Positions 6,849 to 13,301 of a stretch of DNA of 19,425 nt are shown here, piece after piece. Position numbers and translations under genes: made by a program. Within the stretch, counting starts at the first letter, position 1. The number at the start of each line of letters is the position of its first letter. The stretch spans positions 1 through 19,425 of the forward strand of contig JAFGFO010000480.1 in the NCBI GenBank assembly GCA_016931085.1, given 5' to 3'. Source of the DNA: Thermoflexales bacterium. Lineage in GTDB: Bacteria; Chloroflexota; Anaerolineae; Fen-1058. The notes beneath the pieces are model-generated. The model was not told the DNA's origin. It ran no database searches and was given only the letters and a program-made list of their open reading frames with translations.

Positions 6849-7754
6849 ATGTCCATCTTGATCGATCAAAGCAAGCGCGTGTTGGTACAGGGCATCACTG
6901 GCCGCGAGGGTGTGGCCCGCACCCAGTTGATGGTGGGCTACGGCACCCAGGTCGTGGCCGGCGTGACACCCGGCCGTGGCGGGCAGCAAGTCGAGGGCAT
7001 TCCCGTCTTTGACACAGTCGAGGAGGCCTGGGAAAAAGCTGGGCCGATCGACGCCAGCGTGCTCTTCATCCCGGCCCCACTGGTCAAGGATGCCGCCCTG
7101 GAAGCGATCGACGCCGGGGTCAAGCTGCTGGTCATCGTGCCGGACCGGGTGCCCATCTACGACGTGCTAACGATCGCCAAGCGTGCCAAAGAGGCCGGGG
7201 CACAGTTCGTGGGGCCCAACACCCTGGGCGTGCTCAGCCCGGGCAAGGCCGTGCTGGGTATGATGGGGGGACGAGCTGCATCGGCGCGCTCCTGGTTCAT
7301 ACCAGGTCCGGTGGGCATTTCATCACGCAGCGGCGGCATCACCTCGTCGATGGCCTATTACCTGGCTCAAGAGGGGATCGGCGCCACGACCCTGGTGCAC
7401 GTCGGCGGCGACGCCGTCGTCGGGCTGCCACATCCCAAGGTGATGCAACTGTTTGAGCGAGACCCCGAGACCAAGGCCGTCGTCATGTTCGGCGAAATCG
7501 GCACCAGCCAGGAAGAGCAAGTGGCCGAGCTGATCGAGGCCGGCGAGTTCAGCAAGTCGCTGATCGCCTTTATCGGCGGCAAAGCGGCCAAAAGCGGCAC
7601 GCGCTTTTCGCACGCCGGCGCCATCGTCGAAGGCGGGCGCGGGACGCACGAAGGCAAGGTCGAGCGGCTGCGCGCGGCCGGGGCAACGGTGGTCGACTCT
7701 TTTATGGACTTGCCCAAGGCAACCAGGCAAGTCTTGGCCCAATTGGGCCTTTAA
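6849..7754 (+). CDS. citryl-/succinyl-CoA synthetase alpha-like subunit
   Basis: This 301-aa protein is the CoA-binding, phosphohistidine partner of the preceding beta subunit (SucD/CcsB type). The Rossmann CoA-binding N-terminus reads VLVQGITGREG, the middle has GPNTLGVLSPG, and the active histidine is His 255 in FSHAGAIVEGG, with Glu 216 in MFGEIGTSQEEQ nearby. Its length matches SucD (about 290 aa). The start ATG 6849 was chosen over an in-frame codon 63 nt upstream because AAAGGAG lies 7 nt before it and the protein then begins like SucD. The gap to the beta subunit is filled by repeats rather than a promoter. Citrate rather than succinate as substrate is inferred from the citryl-CoA lyase-like gene that follows. 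Confidence 0.82.
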   Translation: MSILIDQSKRVLVQGITGREGVARTQLMVGYGTQVVAGVTPGRGGQQVEGIPVFDTVEEAWEKAGPIDASVLFIPAPLVKDAALEAIDAGVKLLVIVPDRVPIYDVLTIAKRAKEAGAQFVGPNTLGVLSPGKAVLGMMGGRAASARSWFIPGPVGISSRSGGITSSMAYYLAQEGIGATTLVHVGGDAVVGLPHPKVMQLFERDPETKAVVMFGEIGTSQEEQVAELIEAGEFSKSLIAFIGGKAAKSGTRFSHAGAIVEGGRGTHEGKVERLRAAGATVVDSFMDLPKATRQVLAQLGL

Positions 7755-7764
7755 GGAGATGAGT

Positions 7765-8559
7765 ATGAGCGAAGAAAGCTGGTCACAACCCATCACCAAG
7801 ATCGAGCCGAACAAGGTGGCCCTGCGCGGTTACCGCATCGACGAGTTGATGGGCCGCTTGCCATTTGGCCACGTGGTGTACCTGGCCTTGAAGGGTGAGC
7901 TGCCGACCGAGGCCCAGGGGCGGGTGATGGACGCCATCCTGGTTTCCAGCGTCGATCACGGCGCGACTCCCCCCTCGGTCATGGCTGCACGCACCGTGGC
8001 CTCCGGCGGCGCGCCATTGACAACGAGCATCGCGGCGGGTATCATGACGATCAATCGCCACCACGGCGGCGCTATCGAGGACTGCATGAAGGTCCTCTTG
8101 GAGGCCGTGACGCGCAAGCGGGACAAGGGGCAAGATGCCCTCACGGCCGCGCGGGAAGTGATGGCCGAATACCGGCAGCAAAAAAAGCGCGTGCCCGGCT
8201 ATGGCCACCGCATTCACAGCGACGACCCGCGCACCAGGCGCTTGTTCGCCATCTGCCGGGAACAAGGCCTGGCCGGCGAGTACGTCGAGATGGGCGAGGC
8301 GCTCCGCCAGGCCACGAAGGAGAGCCTGGGCAAAGACTTGCCGATGAACGTGGACGGCGCCATCGCCGCGGTGCTGTGCGAGCTGGGCTTGGCGCCCGAA
8401 ATAGGCAACGGCTTGTTCGCCATTGCCCGCACGGTGGGCTTGACGACGCACGTGTTCGACGAAATCACCCGCCAACGCCCCATGCGGCACATTTCACCCA
8501 CGGCCCAGGAATACGACGGGCCGCCGGAACGGGAATTAGAGATCTCTTCCGAACACTGA
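7765..8559 (+). CDS. citryl-CoA lyase-like short citrate synthase homologue
   Basis: This 264-aa protein corresponds to the citrate-synthase-like C-terminal domain of ATP-citrate lyase and to stand-alone citryl-CoA lyase, which cleaves citryl-CoA to acetyl-CoA and oxaloacetate. The catalytic residues of the superfamily are present: His 100 in HHGGA, His 148 in PGYGHRIH, and Asp 197 in MNVDGAI. The NVDG version is typical of the lyase domain, where citrate synthases have NVDF. True citrate synthases are about 370-430 aa. ATG 7765 is preferred to ATG 7759, because AAGGAG abuts 7759 with no spacing but lies 6 nt before 7765. The gene begins 10 nt after the alpha subunit. A lyase for citramalyl-CoA or methylcitryl-CoA is not excluded. 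Confidence 0.78.
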   Translation: MSEESWSQPITKIEPNKVALRGYRIDELMGRLPFGHVVYLALKGELPTEAQGRVMDAILVSSVDHGATPPSVMAARTVASGGAPLTTSIAAGIMTINRHHGGAIEDCMKVLLEAVTRKRDKGQDALTAAREVMAEYRQQKKRVPGYGHRIHSDDPRTRRLFAICREQGLAGEYVEMGEALRQATKESLGKDLPMNVDGAIAAVLCELGLAPEIGNGLFAIARTVGLTTHVFDEITRQRPMRHISPTAQEYDGPPERELEISSEH

Positions 8560-8569
8560 GGCTTGATTT

Positions 8570-8690
8570 TATCACGAATTTCACGAATCAACGAATGTCA
8601 CGAGTGTTTTCAGGCAAATTCGTGTCATCCGCTTCGGAGCCCCGAAGGGGGCTATTATCATTTCGTGTCATTCGTGAAAGTGTCCGGCAG
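8570..8690. repeat. CACGAAT-type repeat element with inverted ends
   Basis: The 164-nt gap between the lyase and HD genes is filled with CACGAAT-like words: TTCACGAATCAACGAAT on the left and, inverted, ATTCGTGTCATTCGTGAA on the right. In the centre AGCCCC (8638-8643) and GGGGCT (8648-8653) form a hairpin with loop GAAG. It looks like a degraded miniature inverted-repeat element with no coding capacity. Confidence 0.5.
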
Positions 8691-8723
8691 TGAAAATCGG
8701 AGTAGCTATTTGGGAGGACTGTT

Positions 8724-9296
8724 ATGAGACAAGAACTGCTCAAGCTAGTGCCCGAGTTCGATTTGGTCCAGGATAGCAGGCTGCGCGACAAGTGCCTCCA
8801 GGCCTGGGAATTGGCCTTGCAAGAGAGCGGCTGGACGCTTGACGACCTGACCCGCATGCCCTTTACCTTGCTCGTCAACCCTTGTCCGGCTTCTTACATC
8901 GACCACGTCCGAGCCGTGACCCTCACCGCCGTCCGCTCAGCCGAGGTCTTTGCCGAGATCTATGGCGAGCGCGTGCCAGTCGACAGGGACATGCTCGTGG
9001 CTGGGGCCCTGCTGCACGACATCGGCAAGCTGCTCGAGTACGAGCACGGCCAGGACGGGCTGACGGTCCAAAGTAGCCACGGGAGGCTCTTGCGCCATCC
9101 CTTTAGCGGCATGGAACTGGCTGCTCGCTGCGGGCTGCCGCTCGAGGTGCAGCACATTATCGCCGCTCATGCCGGTGAGGGGGACAAGATGGATCGCACC
9201 ACAGAGGCAACCTTGGTCAATCATGCCGACTTTATGAGCTTTCACAGCATCCAGCGGATGCTGGACAAGAAAAAACCGGCCGCCAAGATGGGGTAA
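8724..9296 (+). CDS. HD-domain protein
   Basis: This 190-aa cytoplasmic protein has the metal-binding pattern of the HD phosphohydrolase superfamily: His 61 (YIDHV), His 98-Asp 99 in LLHDIGK, histidines at 125, 144 and 149, and Asp 169 in NHADF. Such proteins usually cleave phosphomonoester or phosphodiester bonds in nucleotides, but no substrate can be deduced. No GGDEF, RelA or nuclease domain is attached. The start follows GGGAGG with 7 nt spacing. It sits in the middle of the tricarboxylate cluster. Originally the next gene probably began 2 nt after its stop (see 9299-9328), which suggests coupled expression and a function tied to the isomerase pair. Confidence 0.72.
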   Translation: MRQELLKLVPEFDLVQDSRLRDKCLQAWELALQESGWTLDDLTRMPFTLLVNPCPASYIDHVRAVTLTAVRSAEVFAEIYGERVPVDRDMLVAGALLHDIGKLLEYEHGQDGLTVQSSHGRLLRHPFSGMELAARCGLPLEVQHIIAAHAGEGDKMDRTTEATLVNHADFMSFHSIQRMLDKKKPAAKMG

Positions 9297-9298
9297 CA

Positions 9299-9328
9299 GT
9301 GACCAGCCAAACGATTATCGAGAAAATC
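9299..9328 (+). pseudogene. relic of the original start of the downstream large-subunit gene
   Basis: These 30 nt read GTG ACC AGC CAA ACG... and encode VTSQTIIEKI. The current gene start at 9441 encodes MTSQTIVEKI. The two copies differ mainly at synonymous positions. The relic begins 2 nt after the HD gene stop (TAA-CA-GTG), a typical coupled start. It lies 142 nt upstream of the present start, so it is out of frame, and the similarity ends just before the inserted element at 9333. Confidence 0.65.
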
Positions 9329-9332
9329 AGGT

Positions 9333-9430
9333 CTAGCAGGCTGTCGGAGAGAGCGCCTTTTCACCTTCCCGAAAGCTCAGAGCTTTCGGGAAGGTAGGCT
9401 CAGCGAGACGTTTCTCCGATAGCCTGCTAG
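9333..9430. mobile_element. MITE-like inverted-repeat element, about 98 bp
   Basis: The ends are inverted: CTAGCAGGCTGTCGGAGA from 9333, and the reverse complement of the end at 9430 reads CTAGCAGGCTATCGGAGA, one mismatch in 18. The centre is a perfect hairpin, ACCTTCCCGAAAGCTC (9363-9378) pairing with GAGCTTTCGGGAAGGT (9380-9395) across one base. The element has no coding capacity. It separates the relic start from the functional start. No simple short target duplication is apparent at its ends. Confidence 0.6.
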
Positions 9431-9440
9431 TAGGAAAAGA

Positions 9441-10700
9441 ATGACCAGCCAAACCATTGTCGAAAAAATCTTTACGGCTCACAGCGCCGGCAACGTCCCC
9501 GTCGAGCCGGGCCGCATCATCTGGCTTGAGCTGGACGTGCGCACGGCGCGCGACTTTGCCGGCGCCAACGTGGTGCAGAATTACCGGGCGCACTATGGCG
9601 ACGCACCCGTGGCCGACAAGGCCAGGACCTTTTTCACCTTTGACCTGGTCGCGCCGCCCAACAATATCCCCTACGCCAACAACCAGCAAATCTGCCGCAT
9701 CTGGGCACGCCAGCAAGGCGTCCGGGTGTACGACGTGGACGCCGGCATCGGCTCGCACGTGGCCATCGAGCAAGGCCTGACGTATCCCGGTTCGACCCTG
9801 GTGGGCACAGACAGCCACTTGAACATCCTGGGCGCTATAGGGGCCTTTGGCCAGGGCATGGGCGACCAGGACATCGCCTTTACGTTCAAGACCGGCAAGA
9901 CCTGGTTCGAGGTGCCGCCGAGCATGAAAGTGATCGTCAAGGGCGATCTCAAGCCCCCCTGCACAGCGCGCGATTTGACGCTGGCCGTGTTGGGCAGATT
10001 GGGTTCTAACGGCGCATTGGGCCGCTCGGTCGAATTCTACGGGCCGGCCATCGAAGCGCTGGACCTGGCCGGGCGCATCACGCTGGCCAGCCAGGTTACG
10101 GAAATGGGCGGCATCACCGGCTGTATCCCGCCTTCGGAGCAGGTGCTGGCCTTTAGCCGGCAGCGCGCCGGCCGCGACGATATCCAGGGGGTATACGCCG
10201 ACCCTGGCGCGGCTTACGTGGAAACGATCGAAATAGACATCAGCGGGCTGGAGCCGCTGGTGGCCTGCCCGCCCAACCCGGCCAACGTCAAGCCGGTGCG
10301 CGAGGTTGCGGCCCGAGACGTGCGGATCGACAGCGTGTTCCTCGGCTCGTGCACCAACGGCCGCTTTGAAGACCTGAGCGCTGTGGCTGGCGTCGTCGAG
10401 GGCAAGCACGTCGCACCAGGCGTGATGGCCTCGGTCGTGCCGGCGACGCGAGAGGTGTACGCAGAGCTGCTGCGCTCGGGCGTGCTGGCCACGTTGTTCG
10501 AAGCCGGCTTTATCATCAGCAACCCCGGCTGCGGCGGCTGCGCCTCGGGGCACATCGGCATGACGGGCAAGGGCGAGGTCCAGCTCAGCACCAGCAACCG
10601 TAACTTTCCAGGCAAGCAGGGCGCCGGCGAAACGTACCTGGTCAGCCCGCTCACGGCCGCCTGGAGCGCGCTCGCAGGCAAGCTTACGTGCCCGGCCTGA
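9441..10700 (+). CDS. aconitase/isopropylmalate-isomerase-type large subunit, divergent copy
   Basis: This 419-aa protein belongs to the LeuC/homoaconitase/dimethylmaleate-hydratase branch of the aconitase superfamily, which moves or adds water in hydroxy-acids using a [4Fe-4S] cluster. The cluster ligands are present: Cys 304 in GSCTNGR, and Cys 364 and Cys 367 in NPGCGGCASG. TDSH (124-126) and His 106 remain. Two positions conserved in the second copy are changed: the HD of HDNT is RD (37-38), and the LDH before the proline is FDL (His replaced by Leu 69). Similar loss in its small subunit suggests an altered substrate. The start at 9441 has a weak AGGAAAAG site and follows the inserted element. 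It should pair with the product of 10823-11392. Confidence 0.78.
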   Translation: MTSQTIVEKIFTAHSAGNVPVEPGRIIWLELDVRTARDFAGANVVQNYRAHYGDAPVADKARTFFTFDLVAPPNNIPYANNQQICRIWARQQGVRVYDVDAGIGSHVAIEQGLTYPGSTLVGTDSHLNILGAIGAFGQGMGDQDIAFTFKTGKTWFEVPPSMKVIVKGDLKPPCTARDLTLAVLGRLGSNGALGRSVEFYGPAIEALDLAGRITLASQVTEMGGITGCIPPSEQVLAFSRQRAGRDDIQGVYADPGAAYVETIEIDISGLEPLVACPPNPANVKPVREVAARDVRIDSVFLGSCTNGRFEDLSAVAGVVEGKHVAPGVMASVVPATREVYAELLRSGVLATLFEAGFIISNPGCGGCASGHIGMTGKGEVQLSTSNRNFPGKQGAGETYLVSPLTAAWSALAGKLTCPA

Positions 10701-10704
10701 GCCA

Positions 10705-10728
10705 GTAGGGCGGCTTTCCATAGCCGCC
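10705..10728 (+). repeat. single REP-like hairpin, identical to the arm at 6746-6769
   Basis: This is an exact 24-nt copy of the first arm of the pair at 6746-6802: GTAG followed by a GGCGGCT/AGCCGCC hairpin. It lies directly after the large-subunit stop codon. The inverted partner arm is absent here. Confidence 0.65.
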
Positions 10729-10773
10729 GCAATAATCGGCATCAGTGATGGAAATTTTTAAAGATCAAAGGGA

Positions 10774-10813
10774 ATCTTCTTAGTGTCCTTGGTGCCCTTT
10801 GTGGTTCATTTTC
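10774..10813. repeat. half copy of the ACCACAAAGGACAC repeat family
   Basis: TGTCCTTGGTGCCCTTTGTG followed by GTTCATTTTC resembles the right end of the repeat at 11424-11520. It sits directly before the ribosome-binding site of the small-subunit gene. Confidence 0.5.
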
Positions 10814-10822
10814 GGAGTAGAC

Positions 10823-11392
10823 ATGAGAGACATCACAATCGAAGGCCGCTTGTGGGTTCTGACCGATCCGGACGGCGTCTTGTACAATGACATCGACACC
10901 GACATGATTTTTCACAATCGCTACCTGCACATCACCGACGTCGCCCAAATGGGGCAGTACGCGTTGGACAACCTGAAAGGCTGGGAAAGCTTTGCCAGGC
11001 AAGCCAAGCCCGGCGACATCATCCTGGCTGGCAAAAACTTGGGGGCCGGCTCGTCGCGGCAGCAAGCCGTGGACTGCTTTCGGGCCCTGGGCATTGGCGC
11101 TGTCGTGGCGGCCAGTTTTGGCGCGATCTACAAGCGCAACGCCATCAACAGCGGCTTGCCCATCATCTCAGCGCCCAGATTAGCCGAGATGGCAAGCGAG
11201 ATCAAGAGCGGCGACAGGTTGGAAGTGAACCTGGCAAGCGGGCAAATGGTACTCAACGGCAGCCAGACCGTACAGGCCGAGCCGTTTTCTCAAGTGCAAA
11301 TGGACATATACCAGGCAGGTGACCTATTCGCCTACGGCGCATTGCTGGGCGACACCAAGCGTGCCCCTACGAAAGGTTTGTTTTCGGAATAG
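10823..11392 (+). CDS. aconitase/isopropylmalate-isomerase-type small subunit, divergent copy
   Basis: This 189-aa swivel-domain protein partners the large subunit at 9441-10700. The LeuD pattern is recognisable: DIDTDMIFHNRYL (24-35) and the substrate-serine loop GKNLGAGSSRQQA (70-82). In typical family members this loop is GCGSSRE; here Cys is Ala 75 and Glu is Gln 80, while Ser 77, Ser 78 and Arg 79 remain. The specificity loop reads YLHI, unlike the YLRT or YLVY types I recall for homoaconitase and isopropylmalate isomerase. The start ATG 10823 has GGAG 5 nt upstream; the frame runs back to 10799 through repeat sequence and was trimmed. It is about 25 residues longer than the second small subunit. 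Confidence 0.75.
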   Translation: MRDITIEGRLWVLTDPDGVLYNDIDTDMIFHNRYLHITDVAQMGQYALDNLKGWESFARQAKPGDIILAGKNLGAGSSRQQAVDCFRALGIGAVVAASFGAIYKRNAINSGLPIISAPRLAEMASEIKSGDRLEVNLASGQMVLNGSQTVQAEPFSQVQMDIYQAGDLFAYGALLGDTKRAPTKGLFSE

Positions 11393-11430
11393 AGCACAGG
11401 CGCGTTTCGCGCCTCACCAGGCGTGAAAAT
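11385..11430 (+). repeat. second copy of the 46-nt stop-codon repeat
   Basis: This is the partner of 6690-6735. It includes the TAG stop of the small-subunit gene and ends where the next repeat begins. This copy has gained a perfect 7-bp hairpin, AGGCGCG-TTT-CGCGCCT, at 11398-11414. Confidence 0.5.
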
Positions 11431-11435
11431 TTTTT
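11398..11435 (+). terminator. two mutually exclusive hairpins, terminator/attenuator-like
   Basis: AGGCGCG (11398-11404) pairs with CGCGCCT (11408-11414). Alternatively CGCCT (11410-11414) pairs with AGGCG (11419-11423), a hairpin followed within a few bases by six T (11430-11435). The two share a strand and cannot form together, so one would be terminator-like and the other antiterminator-like. The second stem is only 5 bp, so strong termination is doubtful. Confidence 0.35.
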
Positions 11436-11520
11436 ACCACCAAGGACACAAAGGGCACAAAGGTTTTCCCTTCGTGTCCGTCGGCGTCATCGCCGCTGTG
11501 TCCTTTGTGGTTTATTTTCA
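11424..11520. repeat. ACCACAAAGGACAC-family inverted-repeat element
   Basis: The left end reads TGAAAATTTTTTACCACCAA followed by GGACACAAAGG. The reverse complement of the right end reads TGAAAATAAACCACAAAGGA followed by CAC. The element is thus bounded by inverted repeats and has a GC-rich centre (GTCGGCGTCATCGCCGC). A half copy is at 10774-10813 and an intragenic copy at 15616-15683. It occupies the gap before the second large-subunit gene. Confidence 0.6.
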
Positions 11521-11536
11521 AAACAAGGAGGTAGGT

Positions 11537-12790
11537 ATGGGCTATACATTTGCCGAGCAAGTCCTGGCTCGCAAGGCCGGGCTAGACAGTGTCATGCCGG
11601 GACAGATTGTCACCGTCCGGCCCGACAAGCTGCTGACGCACGATAACACAGCCGCCATTTCCAAGACACTGGCCAAGATGGGCGTGAGCAAAGTGGCCGA
11701 CTCGAGCACGAACGTCATCGTGCTGGATCACGTCACGCCGGCCGCCGACGAGACGCACGCCAGCAATCACAAAGCCATCCGCCAGTTCGTCGCCGAGCAA
11801 GCCATCATGGCCTTTTACGACATTGGCGAGGGCATCTGCCACCAGGTGCTGCCAGAATTTGGCCACGCCTGGCCTGGCGCGCTCATCGTCGGCAGCGACT
11901 CGCACACGACCACCCACGGCGCGTTTGGGGCTTTTGCAGCCGGCATCGGGCGCACCGAAGCGGCGGCTGTGATGGCTACCGGCCAGATTTGGCTGCGCGT
12001 GCCAGGCAGCATCCGCATCGTCGTAAATGGCCACCTGCCAGAGCGGGTCACAGCTAAGGACGTGATCTTGCATATCATTGGCAAGCTGGGTGCAGATGGG
12101 GCCGACTATCGCTCGGTCGAGTTCAGCGGCGAGACGATCCAGCGCCTGAGCGTGGCCAGCCGCATGGTGCTGACCAACATGGCGGCCGAGATGGGAGTCA
12201 AAAATGCCGTGGTCGAGCCAGACGAAGCGACACGCGCCTGGCTGGCGGGACGCGTCAGGGCAGCCTACACAGAAATCCACGCCGATCCGGACGCGGCCTA
12301 CGAACAGGTGATCGAGTTCGACGTGAGCAGCCTGCCTCCCCAGATAGCCAAACCCCACACGGTAGATAACGTGGCGGCGGTCACCGAGCTGGCCGGCACG
12401 CGCATCAACCAGGCCCTGGTCGGCACGTGCACGAATGGCCGCCTGGAGGACCTGCAGGCGGCGGCCGACATTCTGCGCGGCAAGCACATCGCGCGGGGGG
12501 TACGCCTGCTGGTGCTGCCAGCCTCGCGCGAGATCTTGCTGGCGGCCATCGAAAAAGGCCTCGTACGCGAGCTGGTGGCGGCCGGGGCGACGCTGCTAAA
12601 CCCCGGCTGCGGCCCGTGCCTGGGCGCGCACCAGGGCTGCATGGCGCCCGGCGAGGTGACCATTTCCAGCGCCAATCGCAATTTCAAGGGGCGCATGGGC
12701 TCCAAGGACGCCTTGATCTACCTGGCCAGCCCAGCCACAGTAGCCGCCTCGGCCCTCAGCGGCGTTATCACCGATCCACGGGAGGTGTAA
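11537..12790 (+). CDS. aconitase/isopropylmalate-isomerase-type large subunit, canonical copy
   Basis: This 417-aa protein is a LeuC/homoaconitase-type large subunit with the full set of family residues: HDNT (35-38), LDH (63-65), ICHQV with His 102, SDSHTTTHG (120-128), and the [4Fe-4S] ligands Cys 298 in GTCTNGR and Cys 358 and Cys 361 in NPGCGPC. ATG 11537 follows AAGGAGG with 5 nt spacing. The open frame extends to 11423, but that part is translated repeat and was removed. The gene is followed 1 nt later by its small subunit, so the two are coupled. Beside citryl-CoA lyase and isocitrate dehydrogenase homologues, citrate/isocitrate isomerisation is the favoured role; leucine synthesis is less likely because no LeuA is present. 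Confidence 0.85.
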   Translation: MGYTFAEQVLARKAGLDSVMPGQIVTVRPDKLLTHDNTAAISKTLAKMGVSKVADSSTNVIVLDHVTPAADETHASNHKAIRQFVAEQAIMAFYDIGEGICHQVLPEFGHAWPGALIVGSDSHTTTHGAFGAFAAGIGRTEAAAVMATGQIWLRVPGSIRIVVNGHLPERVTAKDVILHIIGKLGADGADYRSVEFSGETIQRLSVASRMVLTNMAAEMGVKNAVVEPDEATRAWLAGRVRAAYTEIHADPDAAYEQVIEFDVSSLPPQIAKPHTVDNVAAVTELAGTRINQALVGTCTNGRLEDLQAAADILRGKHIARGVRLLVLPASREILLAAIEKGLVRELVAAGATLLNPGCGPCLGAHQGCMAPGEVTISSANRNFKGRMGSKDALIYLASPATVAASALSGVITDPREV

Positions 12791-12791
12791 G

Positions 12792-13289
12792 ATGCAAACC
12801 AAGATCAGCGGTCGCGTTTGGAAATATGGCGACGACGTCAACACCGACGTCATCTTTGCCGGCAAATACACGTACAGCGTCTCGGATCGCAAGGATATGG
12901 CTCAACACGCCTTGGAGGACCTCGACCCAACCTTCGTCAAGAATGTGCAGCCGGGCGACATCATCGTGGCCGGCAAGAACTGGGGCTGCGGCAGCTCGCG
13001 CGAGCAGGCCGTGATCTGCCTCAAGGAGGCCGGCCTAAGCGCCATTGTGGCGCGCAGCTTTGCCCGCATCTACTTCCGAAACTGCATCAACGAGGCGCTG
13101 CCTATCGTCACGTGCGATGCCGTTGACGGTGTGGAATCAGGCCAGGAAATTAGCATCGACTTTGCTCGAGGGCGTGTGACCACACCTGGCGGCGAATACG
13201 CCTTCCCGCCGCTGCCGCCAGAAGTGCTGGCCATCTTGGAAGCTGGAGGCTTGATCCCTTATGTCCGCCGCCAGTTAGGCGTAGAATAA
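12792..13289 (+). CDS. aconitase/isopropylmalate-isomerase-type small subunit, canonical copy
   Basis: This 165-aa swivel subunit belongs with the large subunit ending at 12790; its ribosome-binding site GGAGGTG lies over the last codons of that gene. The motifs are intact: DDVNTDVIFAGKYTY (14-28) and GKNWGCGSSREQA (61-73), with the catalytic serine loop and Arg 70. The length is that of bacterial and archaeal short LeuD proteins. The specificity loop reads KYTYSVSD, different from the YLxx loops used to separate homoaconitase from isopropylmalate isomerase, so the substrate cannot be read from it. Confidence 0.85.
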   Translation: MQTKISGRVWKYGDDVNTDVIFAGKYTYSVSDRKDMAQHALEDLDPTFVKNVQPGDIIVAGKNWGCGSSREQAVICLKEAGLSAIVARSFARIYFRNCINEALPIVTCDAVDGVESGQEISIDFARGRVTTPGGEYAFPPLPPEVLAILEAGGLIPYVRRQLGVE

Positions 13290-13301
13290 AGGAGAATACA
13301 C

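Noticed and set aside
5150..7754. Plain succinyl-CoA synthetase SucCD
   Set aside because: The beta subunit has an extra ferredoxin-like domain and a changed CoA-ligase loop, and a citryl-CoA lyase-like gene follows 10 nt later. It cannot be fully excluded.
9333..10742. 469-codon open frame on the minus strand
   Set aside because: It lies opposite a clear aconitase-family gene, its translation is low-complexity Arg/Ala/His-rich without motifs, and it includes the repeat element; GC-rich genes often leave such shadows.
11424..11520. CRISPR array from repeated ACAAAGG words
   Set aside because: Units are irregular, inverted and lack unique equal-length spacers; it is an inverted-repeat element.
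11423..11536. N-terminal extension of the second large subunit
   Set aside because: It is translated repeat sequence; AAGGAGG and the family N-terminus both support ATG 11537.
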